The notes beneath the pieces are model-generated. The model had not been told where the DNA came from. It worked only from the letters and a program-made list of their open reading frames with translations, and did no database searches. The translations under genes and the position numbers were made by a program. Of a stretch of DNA of 64,000 nt, positions 21,591-30,559 are shown in pieces. Each line of letters opens with the position of its first letter. Position 1 is the first letter of the stretch. Origin of the DNA: Cristatella mucedo (taxonomy: Eukaryota; Bryozoa; Phylactolaemata; Cristatellidae). The stretch spans positions 1,477,501-1,541,500 of the forward strand of contig WPIO01000037.1 in NCBI GenBank assembly GCA_009760855.2. Direction: 5' to 3'.

Positions 21591-24500
21591 TGACATAGAG
21601 CGCTCTAACGTGCGTTCTTGTTCGTTGCAGAATTCTTCCGAAAACCGAAGTTCTTGCGAACATCGTATACGGAAACGATACAGCTAAGACCTGTTTAAAG
21701 TTATTCTGATTGTTTTTTGACCGTAGCGCGTAAGAAATTACGTGCCTATGGACATCTAAACGCTTATCGCTTCGGGCTGCTGGGTCTCCCACGCCGGCGG
21801 CTGCATTAGCTACGCCGGCGGCTAGTAACCTACTTGTTAGTTATGGTCGTCAGCAGCTGCTATCGCTTCGTCATCGTATATCAAATGCATTCCTAGATAT
21901 TAATGTTGTTGCTAAGATTCATGAACTATGCATTAACAAAAGGAAAGCACCCCGTAGCCGCCGCGGTGGCCGGAACCGCCAGCTTAGACGCTGCTCGTTT
22001 GGTATTCCTAGCATTGTTTCGAACCGCTTAGCACGCTCGCACGCATGCGTCACTGTAAATCTCTCAAACTTAGTGGTCATCAGGCCTGTTGTAACCCAAT
22101 CGGCCAGACTTAACGCTTGCCTTTGGAATCCTCGCTCAATGTGCAATAAACCTCTAGTAATAAGCGACCTTATTTCTGAAAATGGTATCGACCTGCTCGC
22201 CCTAACTGAAACTTGGCTGAAATCGATAAACTGCCCGACAATTAAAGACGCTACTCCATCTGGTTTCACGTTCTTTCACACCCCTAGATCAATCAAAACT
22301 GGAGGTGGAGTTGCTATGATCGTGCGCTCGAAATTCAACTTCAAGCCATTTGCGGTACCCTCGAAGCAGTCTTTTGAATCAATTGTCCTGGTCTCACCCG
22401 AAAACAAGCTACCGATAGTGGCAGTAGTCTATCGCCCACCAGGTACCAAATCCTCCTTTATCTCAGATTTCTCCGATCTCATTTCGATTCTGTGTGCAAG
22501 GAATCGATCCTTCCTCGTTATGGGTGATTTCAACGTTCACTTTGATAAATTATATGACGCTTTCAGCACCAAATTTCGTGCATTGACTGACTCATTGTCT
22601 CTTGTGACTCATGTGCATGGCCCTACCCACATCAAGGGTCACACACTCGACCAAATTTTCTCATATAACTGCACTTTGTCATCACCAGTTATCACCAAAT
22701 CCTGCTTATCTGACCACATGCAGATCTCATTCAATCTACAGTGTGTGCCCACATTCTCCTCTAAAATAACCTGTGAATCGCGAAACCTCAAGACCCTTGA
22801 CATCGATGCTGTCCGTGCGAGCATATCTGCTTCACCTTTGCTGCTCAGTCCTCCCTCCGATCTGTCATCACTGGTAGATTGCTACAACACGACACTAGCT
22901 GACACGCTCGACGAGTTTGCACCTTTGACAAAGCGCACTGTGCACCCCCGCCCAGACGGCCTATGGTTTACCACAGACATTAAACTAGCCAAGTCTACTA
23001 AACGAAAGCTTGAAAAGGCATACAAAAGATCCGGACTAACTGTCCATCGACAGGCATATGAAGACTACTGTAGGTCGTACCAATCGATCCTAGCAAAGGC
23101 TAAGTCTAGCTTCTATAGAAACATTGTTGAATCACAGATGCACAATCCAAAAATGCTGATGTCGACAATAAACCATCTCCTCAACCGTTCCCAGGTTAGC
23201 TCCTTACCTGATGATCCTTGTGATGATCTAGCCGATCGCTTCTCTCGATTCTTTGTGCAGAAGATAGACAAAATCAGGGAATCCATCCCTGCGATGACAA
23301 CCTTCCCACTAGAATGCTGTTCCTCGGTTCCTGGCTGCGCCTCAATGTCTGCATTTAAACAGGTCACTAGTGCTGTAGTCCTAAAGCTCGTATCTCAATC
23401 AAAGAAGACAACAAGTCCACTGGACCCTATTCCCACTGTCCTGCTCCTACGTTGCATTGATCTGCTGCTGCCATGCATAACCAACATCATTAATATGTCA
23501 TTAGCCTCAGGTCAGGTCCCAGCACCTTTTAAAAAAGCTGTAGTCAGGCCACTTCTCAAGAAAGCTACACTAGACCAAGAGAACTTAAGCAACTACCGCC
23601 CAGTCTCCCTTCTACCATTCCTATCAAAGACACTGGAACGGGTCGTGGCAGACCAGCTGAACTCGTATATCGAAACCTCACACCTTGCTAGTAAGTTCCA
23701 GTCTGGCTTTAGAGCTAATCACTCCACAGAGTCAGCATTGCTTCGGGTATACAACGACCTACTTAGGAATGCAGACATGGGTAGAGTGTCTCTTCTTGTT
23801 TTGCTCGATCTTTCGGCAGCTTTTGATACCATCGATCACAAAGTACTTCTAGAGCGCCTCTCATCTCGCCTGGGCATCACTGGCACTGCTCTGCAGTGGT
23901 TCAGGTCCTATCTCAGTGGGAGACTCCAGAGTATTGACGTGAATGGACAAAGATCATCTGAAGTACCTCTAAAATATGGAGTACCTCAGGGCTCTGTGCT
24001 AGGTCCGGTCCTTTTTACGGTTTATACTCTCCCTCTCGCTGATGTGATTGCCAAGCACAATCTAGGCTCTCACTTCTATGCGGATGACACTCAGTTGTAC
24101 CTTTGCTTTGATCCCTCCCAGCCTTCGAGCACCTCAAATTCTCTCAACTCCCTTGCTGCATGCATTGATGACATCCGATCATGGATGGCAGCAAATTTTC
24201 TAAAACTTAACGATGATAAAACTAACTTACTAGTTATGGGCAAACCTAGTGTTATTCAGAAATTGGAAAGGCTGACTTTCAAAATTGGCTCTGCCAGCAT
24301 ATCTCCAGTTGCATCAGCTCGAAATCTAGGTGTCATATTCCAAAGCGACCTCTCGTTAGACGACCACATCAGCTCCACAGTCAAATCCGCCTATTTTCAG
24401 CTTCATAACATTGCTAAAATTAGGGCTTGTTTAGATAAGGATACCACGTCTAAGTTGGTCCATGCATTCGTGACATCTCGTCTCGACTTCTGCAACTCAC

Positions 24501-25179
24501 TGCTTACTGGCCTACCAGCATGTGCGATCAGGCGATTGCAGCTGGTGCAAAACTCTGCAGCTAGGCTTGTCTGTCGTGAGCGTCGCAGTTGCCACATTAC
24601 TCCACTTCTCGCCGACCTGCACTGGTTACCAGTCAAGCAACGGATTGACTTCAAGGTTTTGTCGCTCACTTTTAGGTCTCTTCATTCTATGGCTCCAGCC
24701 TATCTTTCAGATATACTACCCCATCAGGCAAAGCATCGTACCACTCGCTTTTCTGAATCCAACAGTCTAGAAATACCTCGTACAAACCTTAAATCCTTTG
24801 GAGACCGTGCATTTAGCTCGTATGCTCCCACAGCCTGGAACTCCCTCCCGACCTGCATCAGAACATCCCCTGACCTGACCACATTTAAAAGAAACTTAAA
24901 AACATACCTATTTAGGACAGCATTTAGTGGGTCCTTGTGATTCGTCCTCGATGTGCTTATGCGTGCTGACACTGTTCATGCTGCCACTAACCACATTTGC
25001 ATGCTGACCCAGTGCATGTAACCCCTAACCATGTTATTCATTTTGTTTGTTTTTCAGGCATGATTTTACTTACTATTCTGTTGCGTATCACTTTGCAGCA
25101 AATGTAAAGCGCCTAGAAAGAGATTAAGTTCTCTGAGGGTGCTTTATCAAGTGCAATATTATTATTATATTATTATTAT
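21591..25179 (+). mobile_element. Near full-length LINE-A (L2/CR1 superclade)
   Basis: About 3.59 kb: a 5' UTR of ~140 bases, one long ORF, a 3' UTR, a strong hairpin at 25106-25145 (AAAGCGCC pairs with GGTGCTTT, inner AGAGA pairs with TCTCT) and a TTA-rich tail. It sits inside an older LINE-A copy that resumes at 25180; TATCA is a possible 5-bp target duplication, ambiguous next to the tail. An intact ORF and few differences from neighbouring copies suggest recent activity. Clade is called from the endonuclease plus RT layout and tail type, not a tree. Confidence 0.95.
21734..24940 (+). CDS. LINE-A endonuclease/reverse transcriptase polyprotein
   Basis: The open frame is 1,068 codons from just after a TAA at 21731-21733. 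The protein nicks target DNA and reverse-transcribes LINE RNA at the nick. Segments in order: a basic N terminus (KRKAPRSRRGGRNRQLRR near 21938-21990); an APE-type endonuclease with WNPRS (22118), LALTETWL, GDFNVHFD (about 22525) and SDHMQISF (about 22710); then reverse transcriptase with NYRPVSLLPF (23590), HSTESALL, LDLSAAFDTID (motif A, 23806), [10 protein letters not shown] (motif B, 23980), YADDTQLY (motif C, 24076) and NDDKTNLLVMG. A C-terminal domain (HWLPVKQRIDFKVLSLTFRS) ends in SGSL. The first in-frame ATG (22139) lies after the endonuclease WNPRS motif, so it cannot be the natural start. Translation must begin upstream at a non-AUG codon, or the true start is lost. Confidence 0.95.
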   Translation, partial: EITCLWTSKRLSLRAAGSPTPAAALATPAASNLLVSYGRQQLLSLRHRISNAFLDINVVAKIHELCINKRKAPRSRRGGRNRQLRRCSFGIPSIVSNRLARSHACVTVNLSNLVVIRPVVTQSARLNACLWNPRSMCNKPLVISDLISENGIDLLALTETWLKSINCPTIKDATPSGFTFFHTPRSIKTGGGVAMIVRSKFNFKPFAVPSKQSFESIVLVSPENKLPIVAVVYRPPGTKSSFISDFSDLISILCARNRSFLVMGDFNVHFDKLYDAFSTKFRALTDSLSLVTHVHGPTHIKGHTLDQIFSYNCTLSSPVITKSCLSDHMQISFNLQCVPTFSSKITCESRNLKTLDIDAVRASISASPLLLSPPSDLSSLVDCYNTTLADTLDEFAPLTKRTVHPRPDGLWFTTDIKLAKSTKRKLEKAYKRSGLTVHRQAYEDYCRSYQSILAKAKSSFYRNIVESQMHNPKMLMSTINHLLNRSQVSSLPDDPCDDLADRFSRFFVQKIDKIRESIPAMTTFPLECCSSVPGCASMSAFKQVTSAVVLKLVSQSKKTTSPLDPIPTVLLLRCIDLLLPCITNIINMSLASGQVPAPFKKAVVRPLLKKATLDQENLSNYRPVSLLPFLSKTLERVVADQLNSYIETSHLASKFQSGFRANHSTESALLRVYNDLLRNADMGRVSLLVLLDLSAAFDTIDHKVLLERLSSRLGITGTALQWFRSYLSGRLQSIDVNGQRSSEVPLKYGVPQGSVLGPVLFTVYTLPLADVIAKHNLGSHFYADDTQLYLCFDPSQPSSTSNSLNSLAACIDDIRSWMAANFLKLNDDKTNLLVMGKPSVIQKLERLTFKIGSASISPVASARNLGVIFQSDLSLDDHISSTVKSAYFQLHNIAKIRACLDKDTTSKLVHAFVTSRLDFCNSLLTGLPACAIRRLQLVQNSAARLVCRERRSCHITPLLADLHWLPVKQRIDFKVLSLTFRSLHSMAPAYLSDILPHQAKHRTTRFSESNSLEIPRTNLKSFGDRAFSSYAPTAWNSLPTCIRTSPDLTTFKRNLKTYLFRTAFSGSL

Positions 25180-25985
25180 CAGCTCCACAGTCAAATCCGC
25201 CTATTTTCAGCTTCATAACATTGCTAAAATTCGGGCTTGTTTAGATAAAGATACCACGTCTAAGTTGGTCCATGCATTCGTGACATGCCGTCTCGACTTC
25301 TGCAACTCACTGCTTACTGGCCTACCAGCATGTGCGATCAGGCGATTGCAGCTGATGCAAAACTCTGCAGCTAGACTTGTCTGTCGTGAGCGTCGCAGTT
25401 GCCACATTACTCCACTTCTCGCCGGCCTGCACTGGCTACCAGTCAAGCAACGGATTGACTTCAAGTTTTTGTCGCTCACTTTTAGGTCCCTTTATTCTAT
25501 GGCTCCAGCCTATCTGTCAGATATACTACCCCATCAGGCCAAGCATCGTACCACCCGCTATCCGGAATCCAACAATCTAGAAATACCTCATACAAACCTT
25601 AAATCTTTTGGAGACCGTGCATTTAGTTCATATGCTCCCAAAGCCTGGAACTCCCTCCCGACCTGCGTCAGAACATCCCATGACCTGACCACATTTAAAA
25701 GGAACCTAAAAACACACCTATTTAGGACAGCATTTAGTGGGTCCCTGTGATTCGTCCTTCATGTGCTTATGCGTGCTGACACTGTGCATGCTGCCACTAA
25801 CCACATTTGCATGCTGACCCTGTGCATGTCACCCCTAACCATATTATTCGTTTCGTTTGTTTTTTCAAGCATGATTTTATTTACCATTCAATTGCATTTC
25901 ACTTTACAGCAAATTTAAAGTGCCTAGAGAGAGATTAAGTTCTCTGAGGTCGCTTTACCAAGTGAATTATTATTATTATTATTAT
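25180..25985 (+). mobile_element. Older LINE-A copy, right half (split)
   Basis: Resumes at AGCTCCACAGTCAAATCC, exactly where 21347-21590 stops. It holds an intact C-terminal frame to a stop at 25748-25750, then 3' UTR, hairpin and (TTA)n. Hairpin arms have drifted (AAAGTGCC and GGTCGCTTT). Confidence 0.93.
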
Positions 25986-25990
25986 TACTG

Positions 25991-26100
25991 GATATGCTAA
26001 GCCTGTAATCATTTTTCCATTCGCATAAATATCCGATATTACCTCCCCATTGGACTTTTATAAAAAACTGGGAGATGTCAATCTTTCGATTCATCTACAT
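25991..26100 (+). pseudogene. Polinton coding fragment
   Basis: Reads GYAKPVIIFPFA, a stop, then ISDITSPLDFYKKLGDVNLS. It is AT-rich and coding-like, lying between the LINE cluster and the SPIN-like element. It probably continues the ORF that starts at 21085. Function unknown. Confidence 0.35.
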
Positions 26101-26286
26101 CAGTAGTTCTCAACCTTCATAATGCCTCGACCATTTAATTCAGTTCCTCGTGTTGTGGCGACCCCCAACCATACAATTGGTGTGCAAAATGTGGAAATGT
26201 GTGTTTTCCGATGGCCTTAGGCGACCCCTGTGAAAGGATCATTCGACCCACAAAAGGGTTTGCAACCTACAGGTTGAGAGCCGCTG
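26101..26286 (-). mobile_element. SPIN-like non-autonomous hAT transposon (MITE)
   Basis: 186 bp with terminal inverted repeats CAGTAGTTCTCAACCT and AGGTTGAGAGCCGCTG (13 of 16 match after inversion). A perfect 8-bp target duplication ATCTACAT lies on both sides (26093-26100 and 26287-26294). Internal text such as GGCGACCCCTGTGAAAGGATC and a CGATGGCCTTAGG segment matches what I remember of the SPIN (SPace INvader) hAT family, reading in reverse here. It has no transposase. SPIN elements are known for horizontal transfer among animals, so this copy is a marker of that. It inserted into the Polinton relic. Confidence 0.88.
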
Positions 26287-26294
26287 ATCTACAT

Positions 26295-26342
26295 ACTCAT
26301 ATACACACACACGCACACACATACACACACACACACACACAG

Positions 26343-26395
<53 letters not shown>

Positions 26396-26407
26396 TACAC
26401 ACACACA

Positions 26408-26450
<43 letters not shown>

Positions 26451-26473
26451 ACAAACACACATATATATATATA
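26295..26473. repeat. (CA)n microsatellite with (TA) end
   Basis: Imperfect CA repeat with ATACA and CAGA interruptions, ending in ATATATATATA. It starts immediately after the SPIN target duplication. The Cys-Val and Thr-His frames are artefacts. Confidence 0.95.
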
Positions 26474-26475
26474 AT

Positions 26476-26611
26476 TCATTTGTAAAGCACCCCAGAGAAC
26501 TTAATCTCTATTCAGGCGCTTCACATGCCTCAGAGCTCTAGCCCATGACCTAAGCCAGACCTTGGTCGGGGCGAGCACCTTAACCGCTGGACTTTGCCAG
26601 CTCGGCGTGCC
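26476..26611 (-). mobile_element. SINE-2 copy (minus)
   Basis: Minus-strand tRNA-derived SINE: the LINE-like tail at 26476-26525 (TAAAGCACCCCAGAGAACTTAATCTCT region), then a body. The tRNA-like head (complement of GCTAGAGCTCTGAGG and GGTTAAGGTGCTCG) ends at TCGGCGTGCC. Confidence 0.8.
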
Positions 26612-26624
26612 ATACTTTGATATT

Positions 26625-26927
26625 ATGGGGTAGTATATCTGAAAGATAGGCTGGAGCTATAGAATGAAGAGACCTAAAAGTGAGCGACAAAACCTTGAAG
26701 TCAATCCGTTGCTTGACTGCAAGCCAGTGCAGGTCGGCGAGAAGTGGAGTAATGTGGCAACTGCGACACTCACGACAGACAAGTCTAGCTGCCGAGTTTT
26801 GCACCAGCTGCAATCGCTTGATCGCACATGCAGGTAGGCCAGTAAGCAGTGAGTTGCAGAAGTCGAGACGGGATGTCACGAATGCATGGACCAACTTGGA
26901 CGTGGTATCTCTATCTAAACAAGCCCG
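26625..26927 (-). mobile_element. LINE-A internal fragment (minus)
   Basis: On the minus strand an intact frame covers the C-terminal domain (LVHAFVTSRLDFCNSLLTGL..HITPLLADLHW..APAYLSDILPH). Both the 3' UTR and the 5' part are missing, so this is a deleted or rearranged copy rather than a simple 5' truncation. Confidence 0.92.
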
Positions 26928-26935
26928 AGTTAATT

Positions 26936-27679
26936 ATTCAGCTGCTGCAACAAAGTGATATGCAGATGCAAATTGTATGGTACTTGATCTGGAACTATTG
27001 ATTTCAAATGAATTACAATACCAAATCGTGTAAATGGTGTTAATTCAGGAGATACAGTAAATTTAAGCCAATCAACTCATATGTAAACAAATCAGGAGAT
27101 ACAATGACTGGAGATCTGTATATGGGTGGGTTTTCTATAACTTCATCATACTGAAATGCTAATAAAACTACCCCAACTGTATTGCCAGATGATTTCTGTG
27201 TTGCGTATGGATGATTAAAAAGAGATTTAGTACTGAGTGGATCTCCTGTTAGTTATAATCCAAATACGTCCGGAAATTCAATAATAAATGCAACAGATCC
27301 AGTTAATTACACATATGTTGCTACAAAAGGCAACCTATATAAAACTTTAGAAAAATTAACAGAAGTATTAGCATAATCATTTAATCCTAGATCAATGGAT
27401 TTAATATTAAAAAACATCTGTTTCTTATACGTGGAATAACAAAAACTCTCCTCCAATATTAATATAAGGAGCAATGGTAGTAGATGTGTCCAATTGCTCC
27501 ACTGAGACAAACTAGTGATACTTCAGTGCCATTTGGAGACATTCGGGCTATAAACACTGTAAGTACCGGAACAGACTCCAAGTACTATGCATTCTTTTAA
27601 AGATATCCAACTGACCATTACTTCATAGATAATCTTGGAAATTACAAAGTAAACTTACTCATAAGTTCAGTAAGGACTT
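26936..27679 (+). pseudogene. Phage-tail-fibre-like repeat protein, copy 2 (broken)
   Basis: A VNKSGDTMTGDLYMGGFSI block at 27082-27138 is a textbook-looking tail-fibre shaft repeat, and DPVNYTYVATKGNLYKTLEK at 27293-27352 is the matching linker type. Before it, NGVNSGDTVNLSQ (about 27040) is a probable degenerate repeat. After it, PLRQTSDTSVPFGDIRAINT and YPTDHYFIDNLGNYKVNLL may be the tip, closing at a TGA at 27677-27679. Stops occur at about 27150, 27210 and 27375. It is on the strand opposite to the other fibre-like gene and near the integrase end. Role as virion fibre is inferred. Confidence 0.7.
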
Positions 27680-28100
27680 GAGAAATATAAAGAAATATAA
27701 GCTTTACAAGTCCTTTCATCTTAGTAGCTGTTTTTCTACCTTTTGTGAGTGGAAACATTTTCTCAATCGTAAGAATCGCTTCGTAATCTAAACATTTGTG
27801 GTAACAACAGATTTCTGAGCATCTCTTTTTTAAGTGTTTCTTTGCTCAAGCATACTGTTTACTTGGTTCATATCTAGTATATTTCAGTCTATAATAATAA
27901 CAGTCGCAACAAAGTTCTGCTAAATTATTACGAAGTACACTACTATCAAATTCAGTTTCTTTAATATCAAGATCACAAATATCACATCTAACTTCAAATG
28001 GTAATTTGGGTTTACGAATGACCCTTATACTTGATGGACATCCACTTAGTAAATAGTCTTCTAAAGTTTTATTTTGTTTACATTAAAAAAATATCTCCAT
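27645..28100 (-). pseudogene. Cysteine-rich zinc-ribbon/finger-like Polinton ORF
   Basis: On the minus strand: KTLEDYLLSGCPSSIRVIRK, then RCDICDLDIKETEFDSSVL, NNLAELCCDCYYYRLKYTR, a TAG-type break, KKHLKKRCSEICCYHKCLD and GRKTATKMKGLVKLIFLY, ending near 27645. Cys pairs in CxxC, CCxxC and CxxxCC patterns suggest two zinc-binding sites. The 3' end overlaps the convergent fibre-like gene by about 35 bases, and the 5' end abuts the integrase ATG at 28110. No family recognised. Confidence 0.5.
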
Positions 28101-28109
28101 GACTATAGA

Positions 28110-28950
28110 ATGTCATTTTTAAGTTTAAAAGAGAGAAAAAGGAAGGAAAGCAAGACCCAGGGTCTGATATAAACCAAGTATTCAAGCCCAAGACGAAGAG
28201 AAATTCCTAATGGTTTCTTTAATGCAGTAGTACCTAATAAGAGTCATAAAGCTGACAAACTATATATGCCGACTGACAATTAATATAAATATGCATTAAG
28301 TGGAATTAATGTCGCTAGTAGATGTAAAGACTCAAGAGCACTGATAAGCAAATCATCAAGAGAAGTAGCTAAAGTAATGATTGATATTTATTCGAAAGGT
28401 TCATTAGAACGGCCAAATAAAATAACAGTGATCATGGTTCAGAGTTTAAATGAGAATCCAAGAAAAAAACAGATAGAGGTGGAAACCTATAATAAAAGTT
28501 ACTTGCAAAAAGAATGTTGCACTACTTGAGAGAATAACTATAACTATATCAGAAAGAGCTTTTATTGCTCAACATGGAAAAGAATTGGAAATTCTTGGTA
28601 GAGGAAATAGCAGTAGTAACAGAGAATTTATAGAAAACGTACCAACAATATTAGATTACTTGAATAAGTATGCTACTGGAGCAATAGGAGAAGAATCATC
28701 TAAAACTTTCAAAAAGAAAGAAGTGAAAGTTGAGAAACCAAAATATGATAGAAAAGTAGGAAAACATGAGAAACAGTTAGAACTTGGTACTACTGTTAGA
28801 TGCGTACTAGAACCAGATGGAGGAGAAGGTGAAAATAGAAGAGCTACTGATCCAGTATGGAGCTTGACTAAGCATAGGATAATTAGGGTAGTTGTAATGA
28901 AAGGCCAACTATTTAGATTTGGATTAATGATATTAAGAGAAACTGTGTAA
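28110..28950 (+). pseudogene. Polinton retroviral-type DDE integrase (broken)
   Basis: The enzyme joins the element ends to host DNA. The core shows the first catalytic Asp in KADKLYMPTDN (28254-28256), then YKYALSGINVASRCKDSRAL and REVAKVMIDIYSKGSLERP. The second Asp is in DHGSEFK (28430-28432), in a shifted frame. The Glu is in LERITITISER (28528-28530), in a third frame. Spacing is about 58 and 33 residues, normal for this family. The C-terminal frame 28585-28950 is intact and ends with a chromodomain-like tail containing VRCVLEPDGGEGENRRATDP and VWSL, typical of Polinton integrases. At least two frameshifts and a TAA (about 28281) inactivate it. The ATG at 28110 is the best start. Confidence 0.92.
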
Positions 28951-29200
28951 GGGAAGAGTTTCAGGCGACCGATCAGGAGTATTTTTTGAGCCCATTTCAC
29001 GAGAATCTTTTAGTATATCATCAAATTCATCTCTGGCTACTCTTTAGAATTTCTTTGGAGAATTGTTCTTTTTCTCTTACCAATCTCTGCAAGAACACCT
29101 TCAAAGGATATTAGCATTGCAGAAATTGCTGCAGATATTGGAACTATATGAACTAAATCTGGAGCAGTAGGTATATATGAACTAGATATGGTTAACCCCA
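28951..29200 (-). pseudogene. Short coding-like relic near the Polinton end
   Basis: Minus-strand pieces ISAAISAMLISFEGVLAEIG and KRKRTILQRNSKE lie at about 29040-29155. AT-rich codon use matches the Polinton. It is too short to classify. Confidence 0.25.
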
Positions 29201-29784
29201 AGAGCTATAATTACATTAAAAATGTAATTATGCTTACTTAAGTACATATACATGCATATACATACTTAACTCTTACCACATTTAGTCAACCATGATCTTA
29301 CTTTAAAATTATGTACAACTAGTTAATCACATCTCTGACTATCATATTTTTTTCTTAAATCGGACATTTTCTATAAATATAAAGCACTATTATTATTATT
29401 ATTATTATTATTTATCAAACTATTCTCAAAAATGAAACGTATATATTCTTCATCATCGGTTGCGTTTATCTAAGACATTTAACAATTAGCAGTGTCGATT
29501 CCATTGGTTGTAATATCTGAATATTTGTACTTTTTTAATAAATTTTCCAATTTATCTTAATAGCAAAATATATGTAGCCCCATGAATGTCTAAACCTCTT
29601 TGAAGGCACCTAACATGTGCTCTGAAAGAAGCATGTCAATTAGTTAGCGAAAATGTATTCGGCACGAAAAAGTATACGGAAATACTGCCTCAATACACAT
29701 TGGCCACGGACATATTCACTGTAGTTGGTTTTTCACTTAATTATTGCTGCCAATTTATTTCGAAATCGGCACAAAAATATTGAC
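29201..29784. other. AT-rich right flank; no gene seen
   Basis: The right Polinton terminus should lie here. Contains ATTACATTAAAAATGTAAT, a small palindrome at about 29211-29229, and (ATT)n at 29390-29413. No inverted copy of this flank was seen at 5.4-6.1 kb. Confidence 0.4.
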
Positions 29785-30170
29785 ATTTGTATAGCACCTT
29801 AACAGATCTAAATCTCTTTCTGTGAAATTTACTTATACCATAAAGAAAGGATGTTAATTGGTTAGTGGCAATACAGTGGCAGTGCGCATAAGCAAACAAA
29901 AGACGAGTTACACACGCAGACCCAGTGAATGCTTTGAGCAGCAGGTGCTTTTTTGGCTTCCGTTTAAATACGGTCAAGTCAGGGGACGTTGTGACGTCAG
30001 GGGATGTTGTGAAGTCAATCGGAAGTGAATTACAGGCTATAGGAGTATACGAAGTAAAGGCACGGTCACCTCAGCATTACAAGTTGGTTCGAGGCACAGC
30101 TAAACGACTTGAGTCCGATGAGAGAGAGAGAGCTGTGCTGGAGAGCCTAAAAATGCCATACTGCTTGAGC
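29785..30170 (-). mobile_element. Old LINE-A copy (minus, 5'-truncated)
   Basis: Complement of the LINE-A 3' tail (CATTTGTATAGCACC..AAATCTCTTTC), then 3' UTR and C-terminal domain with GTCAAGTCAGGGGACGTTG. A local duplication of GTGACGTCAGGGGATGTTG is visible near 29990-30010. Heavily diverged. Confidence 0.75.
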
Positions 30171-30399
30171 ATCAGCATTTGCTAAGATAGGATCAGTCAA
30201 GAATGAATGTGTGGACCTCTTGCAAAAAGGATTTCTCGATAATATTGCATATGTATCAGGAGTTCAATTCGGTACACTCGCCGTGGGCCTGCCTGTCACA
30301 TTCGATGCCTATTGCTAATCGATTAGTAGACCTGCTCTCAGAGTCATCTGCTAAGTTGGGATTGCATAGCACAGCTCCGATTGACTTCCACCCCGAGTC

Positions 30400-30552
30400 T
30401 TAGCCCGGGGTAAGGTGCTCGCTGTTGACGACCCGGGTCGTAGCTTCGAGTCCTGCAGAGGGCGATCCTTTATTGACCACTTTAAGCGACGATGATGGCC
30501 GCGAGGGCTCTCATGCCGCTAAAAAAAATGAGGCTGTTAAATCAGCTTATCT
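30400..30552 (+). mobile_element. SINE-1 copy (tRNA-derived)
   Basis: Contains GGGTAAGGTGCTCGC, a degenerate box B (AGCTTCGAGTCC), the conserved GGGCGATCCTTTATTG body and the end GAGGCTGTTAAATCAGCT. It is GC-shifted relative to other copies. Confidence 0.8.
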
Positions 30553-30559
30553 CACGCTC

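Noticed and set aside
24403..24669. Minus-strand ORFs in every LINE-A copy (about 80-90 codons)
   Set aside because: They recur at the same place in each copy (8.6, 24.4, 25.2, 26.7, 47.5 kb) as antisense shadows of the C-terminal RT domain.
28656..29000. 114-codon minus-strand ORF
   Set aside because: It is the antisense shadow of the intact C-terminal part of the integrase.
12400..29200. Integrated prophage or bacterial contamination because of tail-fibre-like repeats
   Set aside because: The same block carries eukaryotic LINE, SINE and hAT insertions and Polinton polymerase, protease and integrase genes, and joins animal sequence on both sides.
6000..29400. Terminal inverted repeats of the Polinton
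   Set aside because: I compared the flanks by eye and saw no convincing inverted match. The ends may be lost or lie outside the ranges compared; a self dot plot would decide.
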